From Sphingobacterium zeae (GTDB lineage Bacteria; Bacteroidota; Bacteroidia; Sphingobacteriales; Sphingobacteriaceae): DNA of 64,000 nucleotides. Position 1 is the first letter of the stretch. The number at the start of each line of letters is the position of its first letter. Positions 8,139 through 17,115 of the stretch are shown piece after piece. The notes below the pieces were generated by a model. That model was not told where the DNA came from and ran no database searches. It saw only the letters and a program-made list of their open reading frames with translations. The DNA is taken from positions 868,001 through 932,000 of the forward strand of contig NZ_JAUTBA010000001.1 in NCBI RefSeq assembly GCF_030818895.1. Reading direction: 5' to 3'. The position numbers and the translations under genes were made by a program.

Positions 8139-10244
8139 TTAAGCTGAACAAGAGACACATTCGTCAATCGTTGATTTTCTTGTCCGTGTGTAATAAAGGG
8201 ATTTTAACCCTAGTTTATGTGCATAGATATAATATCTCGATAAATCTCTCGTCGAATCTTTTGAATTGGTATGCAAAATAGTGGATACACCCTGATCGAT
8301 ATGACGTTGAATGACTGAAATCAGCTTTAATACCTTGAATTGATCCATATCATATGCCGATTTAAAATAGAAATAATTATCATTTGTCAAATATGGCATT
8401 GGATAGTAAGTTGTGCTGTCGCCATATTCACGTACTTCAATGATATCTACAATAGGCATAACCGATGCAGTAGCATTCATGATATAGGAAGTCGACTGAT
8501 TTGGAGCAATAGCCAAGCGATAAGCATGGTAGATGCCATGTTCTTTGATTTGTGCTTTTAACGCCAACCAATCTTCCACCGTTGGAATATGTATTCCTTC
8601 GAATAACTCCGTTACCTTCGCTGTTTTTGGCATATAATCGCGGTTGACATAGTTGTTGAAATAGGTTCCATCAGCATAGGCTGATTTTTCAAATCCAACA
8701 AATGTTTTACCACGTTCCTTGGCAATTTCCATGGATGCTTCCAATGAATAATAGTTCATCATCATAAAGAACGTATTGGCAAAATCCAATGCTTCGTTAG
8801 ATTCGTACATGATGAAGCTTTTCGCAAGATAACCGTGTAAGTTCATCGCACCTAGCCCTACGGAATGCAACTCGCGATTTGCTTTTGCAATCGAAGGGAC
8901 CATATCAATATTGGTTACATCGGTAACGACAGTTAAAGCACGCATAGCCGTTTTTACGGTTTCTTTGATACGTTTGTTGTCCATTACAGTTGCAATATTC
9001 AATGAACCAAGATTACAGGAGATGCCATAACGGATGGTATCTTGTTTTCCATAGATCTCAATGTCGGATACTTGAGATACCTGCATGATCTCCGTACATA
9101 GGTTAGAGAATTTTACCTGACCGATTTCATTTAACGCATGGACACGGTTGGTATTCTCTTTAAAAAATATATACGGGTAACCGGATTCTTTTTGTGTCTG
9201 TGCAATCTTAACCAAGAGGTGACGGGCATTGATCTTTTTCTTTTTCACGTTTGGATTCGTGATCAATTCGTCATACATTTTGTCCATATCCATCTCGTCT
9301 AAGAATTGTCCATACTCTTGCATGACGGTATGTGGATAGATCAAATAGCAAGGCTCATCTTTTTCTGCCAATTCCATGAATTTATCAGGCACGATAATAC
9401 CGATAGACAAAGATTTGATGCGTACCTTTTCATCGACATTGATCTTTTTACAATCCAAAAATTCTTCAATATCGGAGTGGAAAATATTAAGATATACGGC
9501 ACCTGCACCCGGACGCTGTCCCAATTGATTGGCATAGGAGAACGTATCTTCCATGATTTTCATAATAGGAAGTACACCACCCGCACGACCTTCAACACCT
9601 TTAATTGCCTCGCCACGAGCACGAATTTTGGAGATATTGAACGATACGCCACCACCGATAGAAGATAACTTCATAGCAGAATCAACCGCGTAACCAATAC
9701 CGTTTAAGTTGTCACCGATTTCATCCAAGAAACAAGATACCAACTCGCCCGAGCGTTTCTTTCCTGCATTTAAGAAGGTAGGCGTCGCTGGTTGGTATTC
9801 TTGATTGATCATGATTTCGGCGTATTCAATTGCTTTTTTTACACCTTCTTCTCTTGCCAAGAATAGGGAAACAGCAACAACACGGTCTTCATAGCGTTCT
9901 AGGAACTTCTCACCAGAATCGTCACGCAAAGCGTAGCTCTGGAAGAATTTGAAGGCCGCCATAAAAGATTCAAAACGGAATTTTTTAGCGTATACATAGT
10001 TGAATACTTCTTCCATTTCTTCAAATGTAAACCATTGGTAAAAGTCAATGTAATAGTTGTTCTCTACCAAATAGTCTATTTTTTCTTTCAATGTATAAAA
10101 GAACACCGTGTTCTTATTTACATATTCTAAGAAATAGGCACGAACTGCTTCCTTATCTTTATGTAAGCTGAATTCGTCATCATGCTTAATCATGATTTCA
10201 TTATTAAGCAATATCCAGTTTTTTGCTACTTCGTTTGCTACCAT
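8139..10244 (-). CDS. nrdE: Ribonucleoside-diphosphate reductase class Ib, alpha subunit
   Basis: The 701-residue catalytic subunit reduces NDPs. It lacks an N-terminal ATP cone, as expected for class Ib. Family landmarks include QPATPTFLNAGKKRSGELVSC with the first active-site cysteine, the GGGVSFN loop, ISCNLGSLNIA with the radical-site region, and a C-terminal CVSCSA tail whose cysteine pair is re-reduced by NrdH. Many classes read APTGSIS where this protein has APNQSTS; I recall a similar APTQSIS form in staphylococcal NrdE. The start at 10244 overlaps nrdI by 41 bases. I keep it because the N-terminal stretch NWILLNNEIMI matches the start of Firmicutes NrdE proteins as I remember them. 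The overlap suggests coupled translation. A later ATG at 10196 is the alternative. Confidence 0.94.
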   Translation of the reverse strand: MVANEVAKNWILLNNEIMIKHDDEFSLHKDKEAVRAYFLEYVNKNTVFFYTLKEKIDYLVENNYYIDFYQWFTFEEMEEVFNYVYAKKFRFESFMAAFKFFQSYALRDDSGEKFLERYEDRVVAVSLFLAREEGVKKAIEYAEIMINQEYQPATPTFLNAGKKRSGELVSCFLDEIGDNLNGIGYAVDSAMKLSSIGGGVSFNISKIRARGEAIKGVEGRAGGVLPIMKIMEDTFSYANQLGQRPGAGAVYLNIFHSDIEEFLDCKKINVDEKVRIKSLSIGIIVPDKFMELAEKDEPCYLIYPHTVMQEYGQFLDEMDMDKMYDELITNPNVKKKKINARHLLVKIAQTQKESGYPYIFFKENTNRVHALNEIGQVKFSNLCTEIMQVSQVSDIEIYGKQDTIRYGISCNLGSLNIATVMDNKRIKETVKTAMRALTVVTDVTNIDMVPSIAKANRELHSVGLGAMNLHGYLAKSFIMYESNEALDFANTFFMMMNYYSLEASMEIAKERGKTFVGFEKSAYADGTYFNNYVNRDYMPKTAKVTELFEGIHIPTVEDWLALKAQIKEHGIYHAYRLAIAPNQSTSYIMNATASVMPIVDIIEVREYGDSTTYYPMPYLTNDNYFYFKSAYDMDQFKVLKLISVIQRHIDQGVSTILHTNSKDSTRDLSRYYIYAHKLGLKSLYYTRTRKSTIDECVSCSA

Positions 10245-10611
10245 CGCAAAAGTTCTTTAAGATGTCAATAAATTGATTAATGTCTTCCATTGTTCCGGAC
10301 AGTTCAAATTTGAACGCCAGTGGAATGTCGAAATCTTGTGAAATGCGATCAGCTGCCAAGCCATAATTCGGCCCCCAATTGCGATTACCGCTGGAAGTAA
10401 CAGAATAGATGTTTTTAGCTTCGCGTTTCATGAATTCTACTGTATTTTCGGGTACTTGCCCAAAATTTGTGGTGAAAGTGACCAAATGGCCAGCATCTTT
10501 TACCGCCAAATCGGGGGTTATTTTATGGATTTGCCAGCCTGTTATTTGAGCGACCTTGTCCATAAAACGCTGTACGTTGCCCGTTTTGGAATCATAATAA
10601 ATGTGTATCAT
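10204..10611 (-). CDS. nrdI: NrdI flavodoxin-like class Ib RNR accessory protein
   Basis: The 135-residue protein starts MIHIYYDSKTGNVQRF, the FMN phosphate-binding loop of the flavodoxin fold, and contains VTFTTNFGQVPENTVEF and SSGNRNWGPNYGLAADRIS, the characteristic NrdI glycine-rich loop. NrdI supplies an oxidant from its reduced flavin to load the manganese cofactor of NrdF. An upstream in-frame extension to 10722 is open but runs over the end of nrdH and has no flavodoxin match, so I place the start at 10611. The gene lies between nrdH, with a 34-base gap, and nrdE, which it overlaps. Confidence 0.93.
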   Translation of the reverse strand: MIHIYYDSKTGNVQRFMDKVAQITGWQIHKITPDLAVKDAGHLVTFTTNFGQVPENTVEFMKREAKNIYSVTSSGNRNWGPNYGLAADRISQDFDIPLAFKFELSGTMEDINQFIDILKNFCDGSKRSSKKLDIA

Positions 10612-10645
10612 GTTGTTGTTTGTTTTAAATGATACGCTGAATTTA

Positions 10646-10879
10646 TTAAAGTGCAATGGCAGCCAATTCTTCTGGTTTAAAGCCAATGATACGGTGTTGA
10701 ATCTCTTCATTTTCCAACACAATTACAGTAGGTACTGTGCGGATTTTGAATCGTGCGGCCAAGTCTGGTTCATCAAAAGGATTAACCGTTTCATATTGGA
10801 TACCTTTTTGATCCAAATAAGCCGATACTTGTGCGCAAGGGGCACAATCGTTTTTCTCAAATTTGATAATTCTTGCCAT
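10646..10879 (-). CDS. nrdH: NrdH-type glutaredoxin-like redoxin
   Basis: The small 77-residue thioredoxin-fold protein has its redox pair in NDCAPCAQV (C12 and C15) and the cis-proline segment RTVPTVIV. It is the first gene of the nrdHIEF operon and would be the electron donor that re-reduces the C-terminal cysteines of NrdE. Classical NrdH proteins carry CVQC or similar, so CAPC is a variant; a general glutaredoxin-like thiol reductase is the alternative. The operon position strongly supports the NrdH role. Confidence 0.88.
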   Translation of the reverse strand: MARIIKFEKNDCAPCAQVSAYLDQKGIQYETVNPFDEPDLAARFKIRTVPTVIVLENEEIQHRIIGFKPEELAAIAL

Positions 10880-11339
10880 GTTACTTGTTTATTTTTTTTA
10901 TTCCAATCTTTATAGAAAAACTCAGAACGAAGTTAATTGTATCAATTTGAATAGGGGATCCCGATCCTAAGGTTAGGCCGGGCGCTGAAAACAGACACTT
11001 ATCAAATAGAAAGGTCCGTTTCTGATACGTAAAAAACTTCATTGAGTTGCTAATTCTTTTATTAGCTTAACAAATATCCTACATTTTCCTGCTATGCGGT
11101 AGGTCGACTTTTCCACATTTTGGGTAAAAGTTTAACAGAGCATGCGTTTGTAGCGGGTTGTTATGATCAAGTCGTTGATTTTGTGTGTTTTAAAAATGTG
11201 GATAACTTTAAATTGGTAATTTTTACCCCTTTTTTACAAATGATTTAAGTTTAATTTTAGTGTCATAAAAAAGCTACAGATCTTGCTTCGTAATGAATAT
11301 TTTATTAGTTTATTTTGTCCTAATTTGAAAAATAAATTT
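10880..11339. other. Divergent intergenic region between nrdH and the S9 peptidase gene
   Basis: This 460-base gap holds no credible gene and must contain promoters for both directions. A short hairpin near nrdH (CCTAA 10966-10970 with TTAGG 10973-10977, extended by CCCG 10960-10963 and CGGG 10979-10982) would lie in the nrdH leader. Two DnaA-box-like sites are described separately. The half nearer the peptidase is AT-rich, with TAATTTTA at 11252-11259 as a weak -7 candidate. I saw no NrdR-type box pair and no cobalamin riboswitch elements. Confidence 0.5.
11109..11205. promoter_or_regulatory. Pair of DnaA-box-like sites upstream of the nrd operon
   Basis: TGTGGATAA at 11197-11205 is an exact match, on the minus strand, to the 9-base DnaA box TTATCCACA. 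TTTTCCACA at 11109-11117 differs by one base and points the other way. Both lie in the gap upstream of nrdH. DnaA control of ribonucleotide reductase genes is established in E. coli (nrdAB), which makes a regulatory role here plausible. Binding is not shown by sequence alone. Confidence 0.45.
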
Positions 11340-13742
11340 ATGAAGAAACTATTCTATGGTCTCTTGCTATTAACTTCACTACAAACGAAAGCGCAAGAAA
11401 ACATTACCTTTCAAAAGCCCTCTACTGAAATTCTGACGTTAGCCGATTATGTACGCCCTCCTCAGCTGAAAATTTCAGGCGATAAAAATTGGATGCTTTT
11501 TACATTTCGCCCGACTTATAAAAGTCTGGCCGAATTGGGGCAGGAAGAAATGAAACTGGCGGGATTAAGGATTAATCCGAAAACATATATGGAGAGTTCA
11601 ACGCTCTTTTACGATAAGATTACCTTAAAAAAAATAGATCAAAATGTTGAATATACTGACTTTTCCGGGATGCCAGAAAATGCGGCACTATCCAACTTTG
11701 CGTTTTCTCCGGACAATAAGTATTTGGCATTCAGCAATAGCAATGATAGCGGGACAGCTTTATTTGTTGTTGATCTCGCTACGCGGAACGTCAAACAGTT
11801 AACCAATTACAATTTGAATGGGACAATGACAGCACCTTTTCAATGGTTGAAAAATTCGTCAGGTTTAATGATCACCAGTCTGCCGCAGGATAGGCCTGCA
11901 CTGTTGGATCCTTCCAAAGATTTGCCGAAAGGACCGGTTGTTTCAACAAGCGATGGAAAGGTTTCCCAGTTGAGAACGTATCAAGACTTGCTGAAGAGTC
12001 CATTGGACGAGGCAAACTTTGAAACATTGGCGCAGTCGAATCTGCAGCTTGTGGATCTTGACGGCAAAATTTCGCCTTTTAAAGACAAAGCCATTTATAC
12101 AGGGATCAGCTTTTCCCCGAATGGCGAATATGTGATGGTATCGACGATCGCGAAGCCCTATTCGTATGTGGTTCCGCTATCATATTTTCCGCAAAAAGTA
12201 CATATCTATGATCGTACTGGCAAAGAAATCACTCTTGTTAATGAGACTCCTTTGACGGAAGTCATGCCGAAAGGGTTTTCGTCGACACGCTCAGGAAAGC
12301 GGGCCTGGCATTGGCGGAGCGACCAACCCGCTACGTTAGCTTATGTGGAAGCAATGGACGGCGGGGATGCGAATAAGGAGGCGGAGTTTCGGGATGCCTT
12401 ATATACCTTGTCATACCCTTTCAAGGGGACGGGAAAGCTTATTTTCAAAACCAAAGACCGTTATGCAGGTGTCGTATGGGGCAATGAGAAGTATGCTTTG
12501 ATTCATTCGCAATGGTATGATACTAGAAATAGGAAAACTTTTGTGGTTAATCCTTCCACGGGAGAATCCAAACTGCTGCACGATCGGAACAGTCAGGACG
12601 TGTATAATGATCCTGGAGACGTGTATACGGAAAGAAATAGCTTAGGCACATACTCCATGTATATAGATAAGGATAAGGTTTTATTTGTGGGCAAGGGGTT
12701 TACGAAAGATGGCGAGTTCCCCTTTGTGGATGAGCTCAATTTACACTCTTTAAAGAAAAAGCGAATATACACTGCAGCAGCATCCGCACTACAAGAACGT
12801 ATTATCCAAATAGTGAATCCCAAAACAGAGGATTTATTAATTTCGCTTCAATCAGCATCGATATACCCCAATTATTACATGAAAAATATGAAATCAGGGA
12901 AACAGTCGACACTAACAGCTCTTGAAAACCCGTTCAAATCCTTGGAAAAAGTTCATAAAGAGATTTTGAATTACAAGCGTAACGATGGGGTAGAGCTTTC
13001 GGGAACGCTTTATCTGCCTGCAGGTTATGATTTTAATAAAAAGGAAAAATTACCATTGCTCATGTGGGCTTACCCAAGGGAATACAAGGATAAGCATACG
13101 GCTGGACAGAGCACGGCCAACCCTAAGGAGTTTACATTCCCAAGTTATGGTTCTTTTATCTATTGGGTATCTAAAGGGTATGCTGTATTGGATAATGCTG
13201 CCTTCCCAATTGTTGGAGAAGGGACAAAAGAACCGAATGATACTTTTATTGAGCAACTTGTGGCCAATGCTGAGGCAGCAATCGATGCGGTAGACCAGCT
13301 GGGCTATATCGATCGAAAAAAAGTTGCGGTAGGCGGGCATTCCTATGGTGCATTTATGACAGCGCATTTGTTGTCCAATTCCAAATTGTTTGCAGCGGGA
13401 ATAGCACGCTCCGGAGCATATAATCGAACCTTAACACCATTCGGTTTTCAAAGTGAACAGCGAAACTTCTGGGATGATCCCGCATTGTACATGACCATGT
13501 CTCCTTTTATAAGTGCCGACCGGATGAAAACACCACTGTTATTGATTCATGGTGGAGCAGATAATAATCCCGGGACATTTACTTTGCAGACCGAGCGCTA
13601 TTTCCAGGCGCTAAAGAATTTGGGAGCTCCTGTGCGGATGGTAATTTTGCCGCGTGAAGCGCATGGGTATGTTGCCAAGGAAAATATCTTCCATCTACTG
13701 TGGGAGCAGGATCAATTTTTGCAAAAATACTTGAAAAATTAG
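11340..13742 (+). CDS. Exported prolyl oligopeptidase-family (S9) peptidase
   Basis: The ATG at 11340 gives an 800-residue protein with a clear signal peptide (MKKLFYGLLLLTSLQTKAQ). A TTG at 11283 would add 19 residues without a signal and is rejected. The N-terminal two thirds are beta-propeller-like, with repeats such as FSPDNKYLAFS and FSPNGEYVMVS. The C-terminal alpha/beta-hydrolase domain has the nucleophile S668 in GGHSYGAFM, D741 in HGGADNNPG and H775 in REAHGY, a complete triad. It probably cleaves peptides in the periplasm or outside the cell. The closest named group appears to be the S9C or glutamyl-peptidase-like branch, but specificity is uncertain. It stands alone, divergent from the nrd operon, and ends at a strong terminator. 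Confidence 0.93.
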   Translation: MKKLFYGLLLLTSLQTKAQENITFQKPSTEILTLADYVRPPQLKISGDKNWMLFTFRPTYKSLAELGQEEMKLAGLRINPKTYMESSTLFYDKITLKKIDQNVEYTDFSGMPENAALSNFAFSPDNKYLAFSNSNDSGTALFVVDLATRNVKQLTNYNLNGTMTAPFQWLKNSSGLMITSLPQDRPALLDPSKDLPKGPVVSTSDGKVSQLRTYQDLLKSPLDEANFETLAQSNLQLVDLDGKISPFKDKAIYTGISFSPNGEYVMVSTIAKPYSYVVPLSYFPQKVHIYDRTGKEITLVNETPLTEVMPKGFSSTRSGKRAWHWRSDQPATLAYVEAMDGGDANKEAEFRDALYTLSYPFKGTGKLIFKTKDRYAGVVWGNEKYALIHSQWYDTRNRKTFVVNPSTGESKLLHDRNSQDVYNDPGDVYTERNSLGTYSMYIDKDKVLFVGKGFTKDGEFPFVDELNLHSLKKKRIYTAAASALQERIIQIVNPKTEDLLISLQSASIYPNYYMKNMKSGKQSTLTALENPFKSLEKVHKEILNYKRNDGVELSGTLYLPAGYDFNKKEKLPLLMWAYPREYKDKHTAGQSTANPKEFTFPSYGSFIYWVSKGYAVLDNAAFPIVGEGTKEPNDTFIEQLVANAEAAIDAVDQLGYIDRKKVAVGGHSYGAFMTAHLLSNSKLFAAGIARSGAYNRTLTPFGFQSEQRNFWDDPALYMTMSPFISADRMKTPLLLIHGGADNNPGTFTLQTERYFQALKNLGAPVRMVILPREAHGYVAKENIFHLLWEQDQFLQKYLKN

Positions 13743-13789
13743 CTGTCTAGCCGAAACTATTGGGATGTGCACAATACGGTGTTTTTATA

Positions 13790-13817
13790 AAAAAGGGACT
13801 ACTATCAGTCCCTTTTT
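13790..13817 (+). terminator. Bidirectional intrinsic terminator between the S9 peptidase and DUF2911 genes
   Basis: AAAAAGGGACT at 13790-13800 pairs exactly with AGTCCCTTTTT at 13807-13817 around a 6-base loop. The A and T runs give a U tract on either strand, so it can end both convergent transcripts. Confidence 0.9.
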
Positions 13818-13855
13818 CTGTGCAATAAATTTTGATTGACTGTAAAGCATCGTAA

Positions 13856-14371
13856 CTATTTGCTGGCTTTAACCGTAAAGGGTACCACATATGCTCCCCA
13901 CGCCAACGAGACTGTTCCCTGTGGACTTGCATCGATCTTAAATTGTTCCTGTGAGGTGCTTGCTGTTGCATTACTGACGGAAATGTTTAAGGCGTCTTCT
14001 TTGGAATCATATTTCGTTCCCCACTGATTCCAAATTTTATTGAACATGATCGTTGTTTCATGTTCACCAGGGATACTGTAAAGACTATATTTTCCAGCTG
14101 CCAATTTCTTGCCTTCAACCAACACATCTTTATCGAATTCGATCGTGGTAGCTTCATTTGCTCCCGTTCGCCATACTTTTCCGATAGGGGCAACATCGAC
14201 ACCCAGTTGACGGCCTTTCAATGATGGACGGCTGTAATTGATGTCGATTGTGATACCATCGACCGTAGTCACCTTGGTGTTATCAGGAGGACTTGGCCGT
14301 TTACTTTTGTCTGTCTGCGCAAAGGTAAGCTGACCTATTAAGGTCAGAATTGCTAAAATTACTACTCTCAT
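13856..14371 (-). CDS. Exported DUF2911 protein
   Basis: The 171-residue protein has a signal peptide (MRVVILAILTLIGQLTFAQ) and one DUF2911 domain. Recognisable stretches are INYSRPSLKGRQ, GKVWRTGANEATTIEF and LAAGKYSLYSIPGE. The family is widespread in Bacteroidota, secreted, and of unknown function; a beta-sandwich fold is usually assumed. It is the last gene on the minus strand before a terminator and lies 70 bases after the ilvA stop, so it may share the ilvA transcript. Nothing in it suggests a role in amino acid synthesis. Confidence 0.88.
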   Translation of the reverse strand: MRVVILAILTLIGQLTFAQTDKSKRPSPPDNTKVTTVDGITIDINYSRPSLKGRQLGVDVAPIGKVWRTGANEATTIEFDKDVLVEGKKLAAGKYSLYSIPGEHETTIMFNKIWNQWGTKYDSKEDALNISVSNATASTSQEQFKIDASPQGTVSLAWGAYVVPFTVKASK

Positions 14372-14441
14372 ATGTGCTTATTTTTTTGATTAAACAATTA
14401 AATATAAGATTTTTATGTGATGAAAACTTTGCTTTTTATTT

Positions 14442-15689
14442 TTATACCAAATACTCGAATAACGTTTGGTCTTTATTGATCTCAATGACATCAAACTTAT
14501 ATTCTTTCATGCGTTCAATTAATGTTGTATAATCTTCGGGTTTGTTGAGCTCGATGCCGACCAGCGCGGGGCCCCTTTCTCGTTCTGTCTTTTTGATAAA
14601 CTCAAATCGCGTAATGTCGTCTTTAGGTCCCAATACTTCGGATACGAAAAGTTTTAATGCGCCAGGTCTTTGTGGGAAACGAACGATGAAATAATGCTTG
14701 TAACCTTCGTAAAGTAAAGACAGTTCTTTGATTTCACTCATGCGGTCAATATCATTATTTCCACCGGATATGATACAGACGACTTTCTTTCCTTTAATTT
14801 CATCTTTGTGAAACTCAAGCGCTGCTACGGAGAGTGCTCCCGCAGGTTCGACGACAATTGCATCCTTATTATATAGTTCTAAGATACAGGTACAGATTTT
14901 TCCTTCGGGAATAGAGCGCGTATCATCCAGCAGTTGTTTAGCGATTTCGAATGTTGTGGCACCGATTTTTTTAACAGCTGCCCCATCAACGAATTTGTTA
15001 ATATGTTCAAGTTCAATCGGTGCGCCATGGGTCAGGGCAGCTTGCATAGAAGGGGCACCTTCGGGTTCTACACCATAACATCTAATGGCTTTGTTTTTAT
15101 TTTTAAGGTAATAGCTAGCACCTGCAGCCAGACCGCCACCACCAATAGGAATAAACATAGCGTCCATATCCGGTAGATCCTGCAAGGCTTCAACAGCAAC
15201 GGTGCCCTGACCTTCTACAATTTTGAGGTCATCAAAAGGAGGAATAAAAGTCATGCCGTACTCTGCAGTATAAGCCAGCGCAGCCTTTTGGCAGTCGTCA
15301 AAGGTGTCGCCGGTTAAGATGATTTCTACATTGCCATTGCCCCACATTTCGGTTTGCGAGATTTTCTGGCGTGGTGTCGGGCCGGGCATAAATATTACTC
15401 CTTTGATATCGAGCTTATTACAGGAAAAAGCGACGCCTTGTGCATGATTACCTGCGCTTGCGCATACAACGCCAAGCTGCCGCTCTTCTTCTGTAAGTGA
15501 AATAATCTTATTATAGGCTCCCCGTAACTTGTACGAACGTACGACCTGTAAGTCTTCTCGTTTGAGGTAAACTTCGGCGCCATATTTTTCGGATAAATGC
15601 CTGTTATACTGTAAGGGGGTGCGATTGACCACAGACTTGATGCGTTCAAGCGTGGCCTCGGAATCGATATTTAAGGTTGAAAGATTCAT
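14442..15689 (-). CDS. ilvA: Threonine dehydratase (biosynthetic)
   Basis: The 415-residue PLP enzyme converts threonine to 2-oxobutanoate, the first step to isoleucine. The PLP lysine is K54 in RSYKLRGAYN; the glycine loop IPIGGGGLAAGAS and the serine-like end motif IISGGNNDIDRM are present. After about residue 330 there is one ACT-like regulatory domain (YFIVRFPQRPGALKLF), shorter than the two-domain E. coli enzyme but normal for the roughly 410-residue branch. Feedback control by isoleucine or valine is likely from the family. It is the only enzyme of the pathway downstream of the leuA terminator, so it probably has its own promoter in the gap at 15690-15800. Confidence 0.95.
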   Translation of the reverse strand: MNLSTLNIDSEATLERIKSVVNRTPLQYNRHLSEKYGAEVYLKREDLQVVRSYKLRGAYNKIISLTEEERQLGVVCASAGNHAQGVAFSCNKLDIKGVIFMPGPTPRQKISQTEMWGNGNVEIILTGDTFDDCQKAALAYTAEYGMTFIPPFDDLKIVEGQGTVAVEALQDLPDMDAMFIPIGGGGLAAGASYYLKNKNKAIRCYGVEPEGAPSMQAALTHGAPIELEHINKFVDGAAVKKIGATTFEIAKQLLDDTRSIPEGKICTCILELYNKDAIVVEPAGALSVAALEFHKDEIKGKKVVCIISGGNNDIDRMSEIKELSLLYEGYKHYFIVRFPQRPGALKLFVSEVLGPKDDITRFEFIKKTERERGPALVGIELNKPEDYTTLIERMKEYKFDVIEINKDQTLFEYLV

Positions 15690-15801
15690 TGTTAGAGGAT
15701 TGCCCAGTTAAAGTAGGTAAGAAAATGCAGATACCCGCTGTTATACTAAAGATTCTACCACTACTGTATGTTTAAATATAGTTGATTTTTTTTGAAGAAA
15801 A

Positions 15802-15821
15802 AAGGCTGCATGAGCAGCCTT
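15802..15821 (-). terminator. Intrinsic terminator after leuA
   Basis: AAGGCTGC at 15802-15809 pairs with GCAGCCTT at 15814-15821 with a 4-base loop. On the minus strand the stem is followed by a long T-rich run. It lies just below the leuA stop and separates leuA from ilvA. Confidence 0.88.
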
Positions 15822-15827
15822 CCTTTT

Positions 15828-16992
15828 CTAGATTTTTTCTTGGACGAGGCTTTTTAGGTCATCATCGCAAATATTTTTCTTTTCGTCGGCCAGAACCAAA
15901 AAGCGTTGATAGCAATCTGCTAGATCGTCTTTTTCAAGGTGAAATCCTAAGCGCTCTAAATGATGTTTAAGTGCATGTCTTCCAGAACGGGCCGTTAAAA
16001 TTGATGTCAGCTTCCAACAAACCAACATCTTCTGGTCTAATAATCTCATAGTTTTCGCGATGCTTTAAGAAGCCATCCTGGTGGATCCCTGAGCTATGTG
16101 CAAAAGCATTGCGACCTACGATAGCTTTATTTGGCTGCACAGGCATATTCATCATTTCACTTACCTTGCGGGATAAGTAGGTAAACATGCGGCTATCAAT
16201 ATTCGATGTTAAACTTCCAAATGCTTGCTTGTGTACCTTAAGGATCATAGCCACTTCTTCCAGCGATGTGTTACCAGCACGCTCACCGATACCGTTTATT
16301 GTACATTCTACCTGACGGGCACCATTTTGTATCGCAGCGACGGAATTTGCCGTTGCGAGTCCCAAGTCATTGTGGCAATGTGCAGAAATGATCGCTTGAT
16401 CGATATTGCTTACATGTTCTTTTAGATACTTGATTTTTGATCCATATTGATCCGGTAAACAATAACCGTTTGTATCGGGGATATTAACGACAGTAGCTCC
16501 GGCAGCAATGACCGATTCCACCATTTTAGCTAGAAATTCTAAGTCTGCGCGACCGGCATCTTCTGCATAAAACTCGACATCCTCTACATAGGATTTAGCA
16601 TGTTTTACAGCGGAAACAGCGCGTTCTAAAATTTCTTCCCGTGTACTATTGAATTTATATTTGATATGCATATCCGAAGAGCCTATACCCGTGTGGATGC
16701 GCGGGCGTTTGGCATATTTTAATGCTTCGGCAGCTACATCAATATCGTTTTTATTGGCACGGGTCAATGCACATATAATGACATCGTTCACGGCTTTGGA
16801 CAATTCTACCACCGATTGAAAATCACCGGGGCTAGACACTGGGAAACCAGCTTCGATAATATCAACGCCCAGTTTTTCTAAGTCCTTTGCGATCTCAATT
16901 TTCTCTGGAGTAGTTAATTGGCATCCGGGTACCTGCTCGCCATCACGCAATGTGGTGTCGAAGATGTAAAGATGATTAGGATCGTGTAACAT
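15828..16992 (-). pseudogene. leuA: 2-isopropylmalate synthase, reading frame broken by one extra base
   Basis: Two overlapping frames make up one LeuA of about 390 residues. The first (16992 down to 15967) has the catalytic domain of the HMGL family: [14 protein letters not shown], the metal-site [13 protein letters not shown] and [14 protein letters not shown]. It then runs out of frame after [11 protein letters not shown] and stops. The second frame (readable from 16049 to 15828) supplies the missing end, [18 protein letters not shown] through to LVQEKI. Removing one A from the pair at 16001-16002 joins them as LEADI-ILTARSG, which is what short Bacteroidota LeuA proteins look like. The flanking leuB, leuC, leuD and ilv genes are intact. 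The break is either a real mutation giving leucine auxotrophy or lowered LeuA, or a base-calling error. The short LeuA form lacks the large C-terminal feedback domain. Confidence 0.88.
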
Positions 16993-17115
16993 AATTTCTT
17001 AATTCAAAAGATTTATAAACTAAATATGTAAGAAGCAATGCATTTAAAGTGCCCGAGCAAAGGCTTGTGGCATCTGATTCCCAATACTCACTACTTCATT
17101 ACTCATATCTCAATA

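Noticed and set aside
9306..9668. Open frame of 120 codons antisense to nrdE
   Set aside because: It is a shadow of the strongly conserved nrdE frame and shows no domain or start context.
13050..13367. Open frame of 105 codons antisense to the S9 peptidase gene
   Set aside because: It lies wholly opposite the conserved catalytic domain and encodes no recognisable protein.
15990..16010. Programmed frameshift in leuA
   Set aside because: The site (ATCAATTTTAACGG on the minus strand) has no recognised slippery pattern with a stimulatory stem, and LeuA is not known to use recoding.
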